Shown here: one piece after another, positions 7,505 through 16,413 of the stretch
Layout: the number at the start of each line of letters is the position of its first letter
How positions within the stretch are numbered: position 1 is the first letter of the stretch
Assembly: GCF_023657445.1 (NCBI RefSeq)
Contig: NZ_JAGTWY010000001.1
Coordinates: 3,472,001 to 3,536,000, forward strand
Direction: 5' to 3'
Length of the DNA: 64,000 nt
DNA from: Marinobacter sediminum
GTDB lineage: Bacteria; Pseudomonadota; Gammaproteobacteria; Pseudomonadales; Oleiphilaceae
The notes under the pieces: generated by a model
What the model was told of the DNA's origin: nothing
Seen by the model: only the letters and a program-made list of their open reading frames with translations
Databases searched by the model: none
Made by a program: the position numbers and the translations under genes

Positions 7505-10500
7505 TGTTTGCCGGGATCATCCGTCACGGCACGCTCGTTGCCGTCATCGCTCTGATTGTCGCCATTCTAGGCACTGCCGCCGCGCTCCGGATACCGGTGC
7601 AGATGATCCCGGACCTGGAGGTCCGCACCATAACGGTCGAGACCCGATGGCCCGGAGCAACGCCGCAGGACATAGAGAAAGAAATCCTGATCGAGCAGGA
7701 GCGGTACCTGCGCAACGTTCCCAACCTCAGCCGGATGATGGCCACCGCCTCCAGTGGCGGGGCAGAAATCGAACTGGAATTTCCGTTTGGCGTCGATATC
7801 ACCGAGACGCTCATCCAGGTCAATAATGCCCTTAGTCAGGTTTCGGATTATCCCAGCAACGTGGACGAGCCCCGCATTGTCGCTGCCTCTTTCTCCTCCA
7901 ACTCGTTCATGTATCTGCGTGTCTCCACCCTGGAGGGCAACCCCCGGGAGCTGGACATCGAACTCATGCGCGATTTCATTGAAGACCGCGTGCGGCCGCG
8001 AATGGAGAGCGTGACCGGTGTGTCTGAGGTTTCGGTCGGGGGCGGCGCTGACCGGCAAATGCAGATCATCGTCGATGAGGCCGCCCTGGCACAGCGAGGG
8101 CTGAGCCTGATTGATTTACGTAATGCGGTGACTGATCGCAATCGGGATATTTCCGGAGGCGAGATCGATGCGGGCAAACGCCGATACCTGCTGCGCACTG
8201 TCGGCCGGTTTGATGACATCCCCTCACTGGAACAGCTTGTGGTAAGGCGGCAAGGCGATAGTGTCGTCCGGCTGGGAGACGTCGCACAGGTGCAGTCAGG
8301 CCATTCCCGCATCCGGGAACTGTCGATCATCAATGGCAAGCGCGTCATTGGCTTGCAGGTCCGGCGCGAAAGCGGCTCCAACGTTATCAACATCAAGCAC
8401 GACATGATGGACGAGGTGGCGGCGATCAATAAGGAGGTTCTGGCACCGGCGGGTATGATTCTCGAGCTGACGGCGGATGATGCCCGGTATGTTGAGGCGT
8501 CTGTCGCCAATGTTTGGACCAACCTGGGCATTGGTGTGGTGTTTGCGACCCTGGTGATGTACCTGTTTCTCCGCTCCGGCCGGGCGACGCTGGCCGGTGT
8601 GTGTGGCATTCCCCTGTGCGCCATTGCGGCTTTCATCGGGTTGTTGATTGCCGGTCGCACCATCAACGTGATCTCGCTGGCGGGCATTGCCTTCGCCATC
8701 GGAATGACGGTGGATAACAGCATTGTGGTGCTGGAGAACATCGAACGCCACCGACGTTTGGGGCTGGATCGGTTCGAGTCTGCACTCAAGGGCGTCAAGG
8801 AGGTCTGGCCGGCGGTACTGGCCTCGACTGCGACCACCATCCTGGTTTTCCTGCCCATCCTGTTTATCGATGAAGAAGCCGGACAACTCTACTCCGACGT
8901 TGCCATTGCCATCTCCGCTGCCATCCTGGCCTCCATGCTGGTGGCTATCACCGTGATTCCCACGCTCTGTGCCCGGCTCGATTTCGGGCGCGGCTCGGTC
9001 AAAGTCGACCAATACGGTAATGAAACCGCCGGCGGCTGGGCCTCGGCGGTGATGGTTGCCGTGCGCTGGCTGGTGGCCGGCTCTCTGCGCCGGATACTGG
9101 TGATTGCCGCGACCGTCATGGTCAGCGCCTGGATTATCCTGGTCCTGACGCCCCCGGCGGAATACCTGCCGGAGGGCGAGGAGCCTAAGACATTTGCCGC
9201 CATGAGCGCCCCGCCCGGCTACAACCTGGATGAAATGGCGGCTATCGGCCAGCAGGTGGAGGACCATTTCCTGCCTCATGTGGACGCGGACGGTACCGCT
9301 TATGCAGCGGGTGAGACCCGGGTGCCGCCCCTGGCTTACCTGAACATGGGAGTCTCCCCTACCCGTGTGCGTATTATCGCCGAAACTCTGGAACCCACCC
9401 ACATTGAGGCGTTGATGGATGAGATTACCCGGGTCTACGAGCAGTTCCCGGGAATGCGAGCGTTTGCTGCCAAGGGGTCGATCATTTCCAGCAATGACGG
9501 TGGCACCCGCAGTATTAATCTGGATATTTCCGGGCCCGATCTGGTGTCTGTCTACCGGGCGGCCAATGCCGCCTACCGAAAAGCGGAGGACATCTTCGAC
9601 AATCCCCGCATCCAGAGCCAGCCGTCGACCCTCTCGTTGGCCCAGCCGCTAATCCAGATCCGCCCGGACTGGGACCGGGCGGCCGAACTGGGGCTGGACA
9701 CCGAAGCCATCGGCTTTACCGTGGCGTCGCTCACCGAAGGCAGCTACATCGATGATTTCTTCCTGGACGACGACAAGATTGACATCTACCTCTACGGCCG
9801 CGAGGGTCGGGAGTCGCAGTTGGGTAGGCTGCCGGATGTGATGGTGCATACGCCCGGAGGCGTGACTCTGCCGCTGTCCAGCGTGGCAACCATTGAGGAA
9901 ACCGTGGATACCAGCACGGTAAGGCGCGTGGACGGTCGCCGTACCGTTACCCTCAACGTCATCCCGCCGGGCGACGTTCCGTTGGAGGCGGGTGTTGAGC
10001 GAGTGCGAACGGATTTGCTGCAGGCCATGCGCGAGGAGGGCATGCTACCCGCGAACGTGAACGTCGATATCTCCGGGGCCAGCGACCAACTCAACGCCAC
10101 CCGCGATGCTCTGACCGGCAATTTCCTTATCGCCATCGCCATCGTCTATCTGGTGCTGGTGGCCATCTTTGCACACTGGGGTTTCCCTCTGCTGATCCTG
10201 ACCGCGATTCCCCTGGGCGTGGCCGGTGGCATCGTCGGCCTGGCCCTGATGAACCTGGTCGGTGGGCTGCTGCCGATGCTGGGGTTGCAGCCGCTGCGCC
10301 AACCCTTCGATATGATCACTATGCTGGGTTTCCTGATTCTGATGGGCACAGTGGTCAACAACCCGATCCTGGTACTGGATCAGGCCCGCCAGAACCTCCG
10401 GCACAAGGGTGGCTCGGTGGTGGACGCCGTCACTGACGCGGTAAGAACCCGCTTGCGGCCCATAGCCATGACCACCGTGACGACCTTGTGTGGCCTGTCG

Positions 10501-10659
10501 CCGCTGGTGTTCCTGCCCGGCGAGGGCACGGAGCTGTATCGTGGTGTGGGTGCCATTGTCTTGTTCGGGCTGGTAGGCGCGGCCATCGTGACAGTGACCT
10601 TCCTGCCAGCGCTGACCATTATGGTGCTGGGCTGGCGGGAACGCTTTTCACGCCACTGA
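7504..10659 (+). CDS. RND family inner-membrane efflux transporter
   Basis: Proton-driven RND pump of the hydrophobe/amphiphile branch, 1051 residues with twelve expected helices and two large periplasmic loops. TM1 is at residues 8-30 (LVAVIALIVAILGTAAALRIPVQ is split by the usual RIPVQ exit), TM2-6 span about 335-490, and the second half repeats this, with TM8-12 from about 870. The proton-relay helix reads GMTVDNSIVVLEN: the first Asp of the usual pair is present and the second is Asn, as in many SwrC/MdtBC-like pumps. The ATG at 7504 overlaps the adaptor stop (TGATG); a TTG one codon earlier is possible. Substrate unknown. Confidence 0.95.
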   Translation: MFAGIIRHGTLVAVIALIVAILGTAAALRIPVQMIPDLEVRTITVETRWPGATPQDIEKEILIEQERYLRNVPNLSRMMATASSGGAEIELEFPFGVDITETLIQVNNALSQVSDYPSNVDEPRIVAASFSSNSFMYLRVSTLEGNPRELDIELMRDFIEDRVRPRMESVTGVSEVSVGGGADRQMQIIVDEAALAQRGLSLIDLRNAVTDRNRDISGGEIDAGKRRYLLRTVGRFDDIPSLEQLVVRRQGDSVVRLGDVAQVQSGHSRIRELSIINGKRVIGLQVRRESGSNVINIKHDMMDEVAAINKEVLAPAGMILELTADDARYVEASVANVWTNLGIGVVFATLVMYLFLRSGRATLAGVCGIPLCAIAAFIGLLIAGRTINVISLAGIAFAIGMTVDNSIVVLENIERHRRLGLDRFESALKGVKEVWPAVLASTATTILVFLPILFIDEEAGQLYSDVAIAISAAILASMLVAITVIPTLCARLDFGRGSVKVDQYGNETAGGWASAVMVAVRWLVAGSLRRILVIAATVMVSAWIILVLTPPAEYLPEGEEPKTFAAMSAPPGYNLDEMAAIGQQVEDHFLPHVDADGTAYAAGETRVPPLAYLNMGVSPTRVRIIAETLEPTHIEALMDEITRVYEQFPGMRAFAAKGSIISSNDGGTRSINLDISGPDLVSVYRAANAAYRKAEDIFDNPRIQSQPSTLSLAQPLIQIRPDWDRAAELGLDTEAIGFTVASLTEGSYIDDFFLDDDKIDIYLYGREGRESQLGRLPDVMVHTPGGVTLPLSSVATIEETVDTSTVRRVDGRRTVTLNVIPPGDVPLEAGVERVRTDLLQAMREEGMLPANVNVDISGASDQLNATRDALTGNFLIAIAIVYLVLVAIFAHWGFPLLILTAIPLGVAGGIVGLALMNLVGGLLPMLGLQPLRQPFDMITMLGFLILMGTVVNNPILVLDQARQNLRHKGGSVVDAVTDAVRTRLRPIAMTTVTTLCGLSPLVFLPGEGTELYRGVGAIVLFGLVGAAIVTVTFLPALTIMVLGWRERFSRH

Positions 10660-10783
10660 ACGGATCGGCGTGACTGATGGCAAACAAAGCGGGGAGCCGC
10701 TGCGCCATCATGCCTTGGCCACAGACGACCAGTGTGAGCCCCCTGTTCCGGTCATACCTGTTCCCCTTACTTTCTGAACAACC

Positions 10784-10830
10784 AAAAAAAGCCGGAGCAT
10801 CTCATCCCCGAGGGGAATCGATGGTCCGGC
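10784..10830 (-). terminator. Rho-independent terminator, minus strand
   Basis: Arms at 10791-10801 and 10820-10830 form an 11-bp stem with one mismatch (GCCGGA/TCCGGC outer part), and an inner TCCCC/GGGGA pairing closes the loop. Read on the minus strand it ends in seven T (complement of A 10784-10790). It is about 240 bp beyond the sprT-like gene stop (11070) and closes the candidate small RNA described at 10784-10960. Confidence 0.75.
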
Positions 10831-10888
10831 GCCAATGCCAACAACAATGATCTGATGGTCCGGCCGAATCCTTGGCCGGGACGTTCAT
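10802..10888 (-). CDS. possible 28-residue small protein or leader peptide
   Basis: ATG at 10888, preceded by a good GGAAGAG ribosome site five bases away, opens a 28-codon frame that stops (TGA, 10804-10802) inside the terminator hairpin. Its middle reads HCCWHWRR: two Cys, two Trp and a His in a row. Leader peptides with clustered rare residues normally precede a regulated gene, but here the next thing downstream is a terminator and then the convergent pump gene. It may be a small protein or chance. I do not recognise it. Confidence 0.3.
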   Translation of the reverse strand: MNVPAKDSAGPSDHCCWHWRRTIDSPRG

Positions 10889-11069
10889 CCTTACTCTTCC
10901 GCTAAGCGATCTTCGTGCCAGTTTTTTTGCCTATTAAAAATCAAAGAGTTGTGAGTTCCAGAGAAAAGATGTGGCGCGAGGGCCGTATAATCTGCCCTGT
11001 GCTGGGGCGGGCTGCACGACTTTGAGGCCTCTTGCCCGTGCTCTGAGATGCTATTGGTATGCTGGACGG

Positions 11070-11771
11070 CTAGTCGTCCCCGTGGGTCTTACGGAGCATC
11101 TGCATCGGCACCCGGTAACGGGTTCCCCGGGACTTGCCTGTGCCATCGACGGTGCAGGTCTTGCGGTTGACCCGCACGATTTCTCCATGGAATTCTTTGG
11201 AAGCATTTCCGAAATATATGGCCTGCCCGACCTGCCAATGGGTTCGTTTTTGATGAGGATCCGGCAGTTCAAAAGGCATTTCTGGCAAGGTAAGGTTTTG
11301 TTCATCGGCCCGTTTGGCCAGTGCCTGCCGAGTGGCCTCGGCACCGCCGCTGTCATGCAGTTCGTCGAGAATGGCGTAGAAATGCCGGTTATGGACCGAG
11401 CCGCGAAATCTCTGCCCCGCACTGTGCTGCAAAAGATGGGCGAACTCGTGACAGCAGGTATGAGCCAGCAGGTTGAGTGGGCTTAGCTCACCGTTAAAAT
11501 AACCCCGCTTCAAGATTTCCCGGCCTGACAGCCAGCCGCTGGCAGTGTCGGGATGGTACTTGGCTTTGATCATCCTTACGCCGTAGGTGATCTGGTGTTG
11601 TTTCAACTGCGGCTCAAATCGGTGGTAGGTGGCCTGGCCTGACCCGACCCGGCACACCATAGAGCTGCCGGGGAGCCGATTCCGGACCCAACTGGAGGCT
11701 GGTTGCCAGAGAACACTGTGTGTGGCCTCGCACATCAATTGGCCAACCTGGCTAGCTTGGACGGTATTCAT
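11070..11771 (-). CDS. SprT-like zinc metallopeptidase-fold protein
   Basis: SprT-family protein, 233 residues. The zincin motif HEFAH is at residues 108-112 (CCHEFAHLLQH), with a further His in the HSAGQRFRGSVHNRHF region after it. The N-terminal half carries the SprT-like pattern (YGVRMIKAKYHPDTASGWLS, then SGREILKRGYFN). The C-terminal 60 residues hold a small beta domain (WQVGQAIYFGNASKEFHGEIVRV) rather than the Zn-ribbon of E. coli SprT. SprT-like folds process DNA-protein crosslinks in eukaryotes; the bacterial role is unclear. The gene is monocistronic on the minus strand. The terminator at 10784-10830 may serve it. Confidence 0.85.
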   Translation of the reverse strand: MNTVQASQVGQLMCEATHSVLWQPASSWVRNRLPGSSMVCRVGSGQATYHRFEPQLKQHQITYGVRMIKAKYHPDTASGWLSGREILKRGYFNGELSPLNLLAHTCCHEFAHLLQHSAGQRFRGSVHNRHFYAILDELHDSGGAEATRQALAKRADEQNLTLPEMPFELPDPHQKRTHWQVGQAIYFGNASKEFHGEIVRVNRKTCTVDGTGKSRGTRYRVPMQMLRKTHGDD

Positions 11772-12114
11772 CGTGGAGGTGCTTTATCGGTTGTCATCTG
11801 GACTGATAATACTCTTCGTGAGCGCGAGGGTAAAAAAACAACGGCCGCCCATCTCGGAAAACTGTCCGATGGCTCCTCAGGGAATGCTTTGAATGGGGTT
11901 ATGTCGATATCTCACGGGGTGTCGTCTCGCGCATGAGACATTGCAGGTGAATGATCAGGATTCACAGCAGGCTTGCAGGAGATTAATCCGATAACGCCCT
12001 CAGGTCTGTTAAAATCGGGGGATTAGGTGGCTGCAACTCAACTGGCCCCTGACGGGCTGCCATCGGAGATCGTTTTATCCACCCAAAAGCCTCATATACC
12101 GGAGACAGAACGCC
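11772..12114. other. intergenic region, no gene seen
   Basis: 343 bp between the divergent sprT-like gene and the Cache-PAS-GGDEF gene. It must hold both promoters. The only sigma-70-like elements I find are poor. Short frames on both strands lack ribosome sites and recognisable sequence. A weak GTCTC/GAGAC hairpin lies near 11925-11940. Confidence 0.4.
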
Positions 12115-14481
12115 GTGTTGATCAAGCGCTGGTTCGGAAGCCTTGTGAACCGGGCGGTGGCGCTAGTCGTTGTCGTGATTCTGCTATCCACACTGGTGGT
12201 AACGGTTGCAGGTTCTCTGCTCAGCCGGGGCGAGCTGGAGCAGCAGGCAAGAAATCAGGTGGAAACTATCGCCCGCCTCGTTGCCGGTGAGCTTGATGAC
12301 AAACTGGCCCAGCGACTGAAAACCCTGAATCATGTTGCCCAGAGCTTTACGATGGATGCCGAAGCGTTTGAGTCCAGGGCCCGGGTGCTCATTCGTCAGC
12401 GGACAGCCCTCCAGCATTTTTTCGATGGTATCTACCTTATTGACCGGGACGGCCGGGTCATTGCCGAGCATCCTCAAGCGTTTGAACAAACAGGCCTGGA
12501 TGTCAGTCAGCGCGAGTATTTCCAGGCGGCATCGTCGTACCTGACACCGGTAATCAGTGAGCCGTATGTGTCCAACTATCAGGATCAGCCGGCGGTGATG
12601 ATTGCGGCCCCGGTTTTTGATCACCAGCGACAGTTTATTGGGGTTCTTGGTGGTGCGATTCGCCTGGAAGGTGAGAATTTCATGGAGGAGTATGGCAACG
12701 TCCGGATTGGGAAAACCGGCTACCTCGGGATTGCTACTCGAAGCGGGATTACCCTTGCCCATGGCCGTAGTGGGGAGGTTATGGCGCCGGTCAGGGTTGA
12801 GAACCCGGTGCTCCGGGATGCCATGGAGGGTTTTGAAGGCACCCGGCAGACCCACAATGGCGCTGGAAGTGCCACCATCATGTCGGTGCAACAGATGGTC
12901 CAGGTGCCGTGGTTTGTGGCGGCAGTCTGGCCAGCCCGTGAAGCCTATGCCCCCATCACCCGGCTGGCGGACGCCTTTGTCTGGATTCTGTTGGCAGCCA
13001 TTGTCGTTCTTGCCCCCCTGGCGCTTTGGGTATTCCGGAGGTTGATGGCTCCGCTTAAAACGCTGGGTCAGCAAATAAACGAACGTCACCTGGGGGTTCG
13101 CAACGACCCGGTAAACGTATCCGGGGGGCGCGAGATTCGGCAGGTTGCAGAGATCTTCAACACCGTCATGGATGAACGGGATGAGGTGCTGGGGTCTCTC
13201 GCCGAGCGGGAAGCCTTTTTCCGCTCACTGACCCAAAGCGCGCCCATCGGAATTGTTCAGACCGATGTTCTGGGTCGGATCGATTTTGTTAATCCGGCCT
13301 TCGAGGCGCTTATCGGCCGCCCTGCCTCCGAGCTACAGCATAGTTACCTGATGTCCGGGGTTTATGAGCCGGATCGTGAGCTGGCATTCAAGGGCTGGCA
13401 ACAGTCACTCCGAAATCATGAAGTATTCCGGGGGCGTTTCCGTCTGCGCAGTCGGGCCGATGACCAGTTAATCTGGGCTGATGTCATGACGTCCGTTATT
13501 GAAACCCCGGACAAGGCACTGGGTACGATTACCGTGGTTCGGGATATTTCCCATGAACTGCAGGTGGAAGAAGCGCTGCGGGAGGAACAGCAGCGAGCCG
13601 AGAATATCCTTGGTGTGCTTCAGGAAGGGGTTTTGATGGTAGATTCTCAAGGGCTGATTCGTTACGCCAACAATGCTGCCTGCCAGTTCCTTGGGGCCCG
13701 GGGGGACTGTCTCCGCCACAACTTTTTTGAGCTGGCACTAATCCAGGATGGAGAGCGGACCCTGACGCATACTGACTTCCTCGCTGGCGAAGACCTGGAC
13801 GGTCTGTACGTTACGCTCCGGAATGACAGTGGTCAGGTCTTTGATATTGACCTGACCCTGCTCCATGTCCGCAAGGGACACCACAACGAGCGGATGGTAT
13901 TTGTCTTGCGTGACGACAGTGAGCGCCGGCGCGAGGAAGAGCGCCTGTCCTGGGAGGCAACCCACGATAGCCTGACCCAGTTGCTGAACCGACGGGCATT
14001 CAGCGCGTCACTGGTGCAATGTCTGAGTGAGGCGCCTCGTCAGCAGGTGCGCTCGATTCTGGTGTTGATCGATCTCGATTATTTCAAGCCGGTGAATGAC
14101 GAGGGCGGGCATCTGTTGGGGGATGACCTGCTCAAACGGCTGGCGGACCTGTTCAAGGACTCGGTCCGCCAGTCAGATACCGTGGCGCGACTGGGCGGGG
14201 ACGAGTTCGGTATTATCCTGCCGGCTTGTGGTCTTGCCCGCGCGGAAGATCTGGCCGAACGTATTCGGGCTGGCGTCGAGGCGCTGCGCATTGAGCAGGG
14301 TGGGCGCAGCTTCGGCGTGACCGCCAGTATTGGTCTGACCGAGCTTTCGCCCAGTGACAGTGGCCCCCGGGAAGTCATGGCTCGGGCTGATGAAGGTTCC
14401 TACATCGCCAAGTCCCGCGGCCGTAATGCCGTCGTTGTGGTGCCCGCGCCACCTGATGATCCTTACCAGGAGAGTTCCTGA
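12115..14481 (+). CDS. Cache-HAMP-PAS-PAS diguanylate cyclase (GGDEF)
   Basis: Sensory diguanylate cyclase, 788 residues, GTG start with GGAGA upstream. Order: TM1 (residues 12-35), periplasmic double-Cache sensor (about 40-280, with FDGIYLIDRDGRVIAEHP and GVLGGAIRLEGENF), TM2 (about 285-308), HAMP-like linker (310-355), PAS 1 (about 365-485), PAS 2 (about 495-615), GGDEF domain (620-780). The active loop is GGDEF near residue 697, and RQSD five residues upstream keeps the RxxD I-site. No EAL domain. It should sense an extracytoplasmic small molecule and redox, ligand or other cues by PAS, and make c-di-GMP. Monocistronic; 3 bp before the convergent TSUP gene. Confidence 0.93.
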   Translation: MLIKRWFGSLVNRAVALVVVVILLSTLVVTVAGSLLSRGELEQQARNQVETIARLVAGELDDKLAQRLKTLNHVAQSFTMDAEAFESRARVLIRQRTALQHFFDGIYLIDRDGRVIAEHPQAFEQTGLDVSQREYFQAASSYLTPVISEPYVSNYQDQPAVMIAAPVFDHQRQFIGVLGGAIRLEGENFMEEYGNVRIGKTGYLGIATRSGITLAHGRSGEVMAPVRVENPVLRDAMEGFEGTRQTHNGAGSATIMSVQQMVQVPWFVAAVWPAREAYAPITRLADAFVWILLAAIVVLAPLALWVFRRLMAPLKTLGQQINERHLGVRNDPVNVSGGREIRQVAEIFNTVMDERDEVLGSLAEREAFFRSLTQSAPIGIVQTDVLGRIDFVNPAFEALIGRPASELQHSYLMSGVYEPDRELAFKGWQQSLRNHEVFRGRFRLRSRADDQLIWADVMTSVIETPDKALGTITVVRDISHELQVEEALREEQQRAENILGVLQEGVLMVDSQGLIRYANNAACQFLGARGDCLRHNFFELALIQDGERTLTHTDFLAGEDLDGLYVTLRNDSGQVFDIDLTLLHVRKGHHNERMVFVLRDDSERRREEERLSWEATHDSLTQLLNRRAFSASLVQCLSEAPRQQVRSILVLIDLDYFKPVNDEGGHLLGDDLLKRLADLFKDSVRQSDTVARLGGDEFGIILPACGLARAEDLAERIRAGVEALRIEQGGRSFGVTASIGLTELSPSDSGPREVMARADEGSYIAKSRGRNAVVVVPAPPDDPYQESS

Positions 14482-14484
14482 TCT

Positions 14485-15294
14485 TTACCCGGTCCACCAG
14501 CCGGCAGCGTTGCCAGACTGCCATAGAAGACGCAGCGCCAGTGCCGTCAGGGTGATATTTAGCACACGGCTGAACCAGCGGTTACTCAAGGACTTCAACA
14601 GGTGTAGCCCGAGCCAGGTGCCCGCAAACCCGCAGGCAATCATGGCCAGTATGAAAGGCAGCCATTTTGGAAATACAAACCCGGCCACGCTGAATACCAG
14701 CGCCTTGGGTGCATGCTGCAGGGTCATCGCGGTGGCAAAAGTGGCAACCGTGGTGAACCGGTCTGTGTGAATCTGCTTGATGAACGCGGCTACCAGTGGC
14801 CCGGTAGCACCGACGAACAGGCTGATAAAGCTGGTGAGTGCAGAGGCGACAAAGACGCCGGTGTTACCGAATGATCCCTTGGGCAGGGCGGGCCCCCAGC
14901 ACAGAAACAGTACAAACAAAGCAATGGTTAGTTGCCAGAGGTGAGCCGGCAGGTCAATAAGTAGCCAGGCACCAAGCGCAGCGCCGACCAGAACGCCGGG
15001 GGCGAAAGCTGCAATGACCTTCCAGTCGACGTGCTTTCGGGTTAACAGGGCCCGGCCGCTGTTGGAGCCAAGCTGGATCATGCCATGAACGGGAATGATC
15101 GCCGCCGGTGGCATCCACGTTGCCATGAGAACCAGCAGCAGTACCCCGCCTCCGGCACCAAGGCTGGCGGTAATCATCGAGGTGATTGTGGAGCTGACGA
15201 GCAGGAAGGCAGCAACAGGAAGGCTGAGGCTGTCGGGTATCAGGGTCAGTTCCATGCACAGAAGTCCGTTGGTTTGAGTCGGGCGCTCCGGCAT
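14485..15294 (-). CDS. TSUP (TauE/SafE) family permease
   Basis: Eight-helix-type anion permease of the sulfite/sulfonate exporter family, 269 residues. The first half shows the family start (FLLVSSTITSMITASLGAGGG), and the second half repeats it (ALTSFISLFVGATGPLVAAF), the two inverted-topology halves. Substrate cannot be read from sequence; TauE-like transport of sulfite, sulfoacetate or small organic anions is possible. The start at 15294 has a GAGG site and overlaps the upstream transglycosylase by 49 bp. An inner ATG at 15255 would overlap it by 10 bp. Either way translation is likely coupled. Confidence 0.85.
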   Translation of the reverse strand: MPERPTQTNGLLCMELTLIPDSLSLPVAAFLLVSSTITSMITASLGAGGGVLLLVLMATWMPPAAIIPVHGMIQLGSNSGRALLTRKHVDWKVIAAFAPGVLVGAALGAWLLIDLPAHLWQLTIALFVLFLCWGPALPKGSFGNTGVFVASALTSFISLFVGATGPLVAAFIKQIHTDRFTTVATFATAMTLQHAPKALVFSVAGFVFPKWLPFILAMIACGFAGTWLGLHLLKSLSNRWFSRVLNITLTALALRLLWQSGNAAGWWTG

Positions 15295-16373
15295 AACGCC
15301 TCGGTGGCCAGTTGCACATCAGCAACATAATAGAGCGAAGCCAGCCCGAGCCGGTCCCGCCCCAGATTATGGAAGATCATACCGAAGGCGATGTCGCCGG
15401 CAGTGAACCGCTTGTGATGTTCGGCAAAATAGGCGGCCGGTTGTGACAGTTTCTCATCGTCCAGCAGTGACTGAACTCGCCCCGCCCCGCCATGATAAGC
15501 CTGTACCAGAAGCAGCGTGAAAAGACGGTTGCGCTTGTCGTCGGGCAGGTGTCCGAATCGCTGCGCAAACACCGGTCTCAGGTTACGGGCGTTCTGGTTC
15601 ATCAGTTTGAGAGCGCAATCGATCTGGGCCAGCCGGTGCCAGAAGTTCCTCGGTTTGATCCGGCAGTCTGAAAGGGCTGATGGCGATAGCTGCAAGATGC
15701 CGCGAGCGTTCGCGCCGGAGTGGGCACGGGCCTGGCCTCCGCTCTCGATCAGAATCTGGCCGGCCAGATAGCGGGGTAATGCGTCCGGCAATGTCAGGCG
15801 GCCCTCATCAAGACGCTTACCGTAGACGTACATCAGCGCTTCGTGCAGTGAGCCCGGTTGCTCACTTGTTGCGTATGACAGGTCGTCCCAGGCCCCCCAG
15901 ATACGGTCTGCCGGAAGCGTTCCGAGGTAGCGCGCCACGGCCTCGTCCAGGTTGACATGGGGCTGGTCACAGGCGAGGGCAAACGGGTAGCCGGTCTGGT
16001 ACTCGCTTCCCGGTACCCAGGTATCCGTGCGGTCGCGCTCGTAGAGCGAACGACGGGTGTCGTTGAGCTGGGCCTGGGTATCGTCCCGACTGGCGCCATC
16101 GGCAATCCAGGAGAGAAACTGTCCGCGCATATCGAACAGGATGTGGCGGTCAATTTCGGCACAGTACCCTGACTCTTTCAGCACCCAGCCCCGGATCGTG
16201 AGAATATTGCTGTAAACCCCCTGGCTCACCCAGTAAGGCGAGGACCGGACGACCTGTGTCCAGTCATTTTCAGGTTCAGGCGGATCCGGCTCCGCCCGGG
16301 CTTGATTCAGAACAGCGCCAACCAGGATGAAAAACAGGCAAAGCTGTCGTAAGCTCTTGAGTCTACAGTTCAT
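15246..16373 (-). CDS. periplasmic lytic transglycosylase-like protein
   Basis: Secreted peptidoglycan-cleaving enzyme of the SLT/lysozyme-like fold, 375 residues from the ATG at 16373. That start gives a signal peptide (basic MNCRLKSLRQ, then LCLFFILVGAVLN, cleavage near ARA-EP). The catalytic segment is LIESGGQARAHSGANARG with Glu210, followed by the GILQLSPSAL motif and a late Y-rich part (QAYHGGAGRVQSLLDDE). The 180-residue N-terminal part has no domain I know. The frame extends upstream to 16562 but that stretch is not signal-like. First gene of a two-gene operon with the TSUP permease; divergent from the amidase. Confidence 0.85.
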   Translation of the reverse strand: MNCRLKSLRQLCLFFILVGAVLNQARAEPDPPEPENDWTQVVRSSPYWVSQGVYSNILTIRGWVLKESGYCAEIDRHILFDMRGQFLSWIADGASRDDTQAQLNDTRRSLYERDRTDTWVPGSEYQTGYPFALACDQPHVNLDEAVARYLGTLPADRIWGAWDDLSYATSEQPGSLHEALMYVYGKRLDEGRLTLPDALPRYLAGQILIESGGQARAHSGANARGILQLSPSALSDCRIKPRNFWHRLAQIDCALKLMNQNARNLRPVFAQRFGHLPDDKRNRLFTLLLVQAYHGGAGRVQSLLDDEKLSQPAAYFAEHHKRFTAGDIAFGMIFHNLGRDRLGLASLYYVADVQLATEALCRSARLKPTDFCAWN

Positions 16374-16413
16374 ACATGGCAATCCGCTGACTTTCCTGAT
16401 AACACAATAGCAA

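Larger units (their letters stand above)
10784..10960 (-). ncRNA. candidate small RNA with repeated GGA motifs
   Basis: The 410-bp gap 10660-11069 holds no conventional gene. On the minus strand its middle ends in a good terminator and carries seven GGA triplets within about 170 nt. One GGA sits in the loop of a 6-bp hairpin (stem CCGGCC/GGCCGG, loop AAGGATTC), the way CsrA/RsmA-binding RNAs present it; another AAGGAT lies just upstream. The segment GCCGGACCATC occurs twice. I do not see a convincing promoter or a GacA box, so the 5' end is a guess, and it could simply be the 3' UTR of the sprT-like transcript. The same stretch also has a 28-codon ORF (see next entry). Confidence 0.35.
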
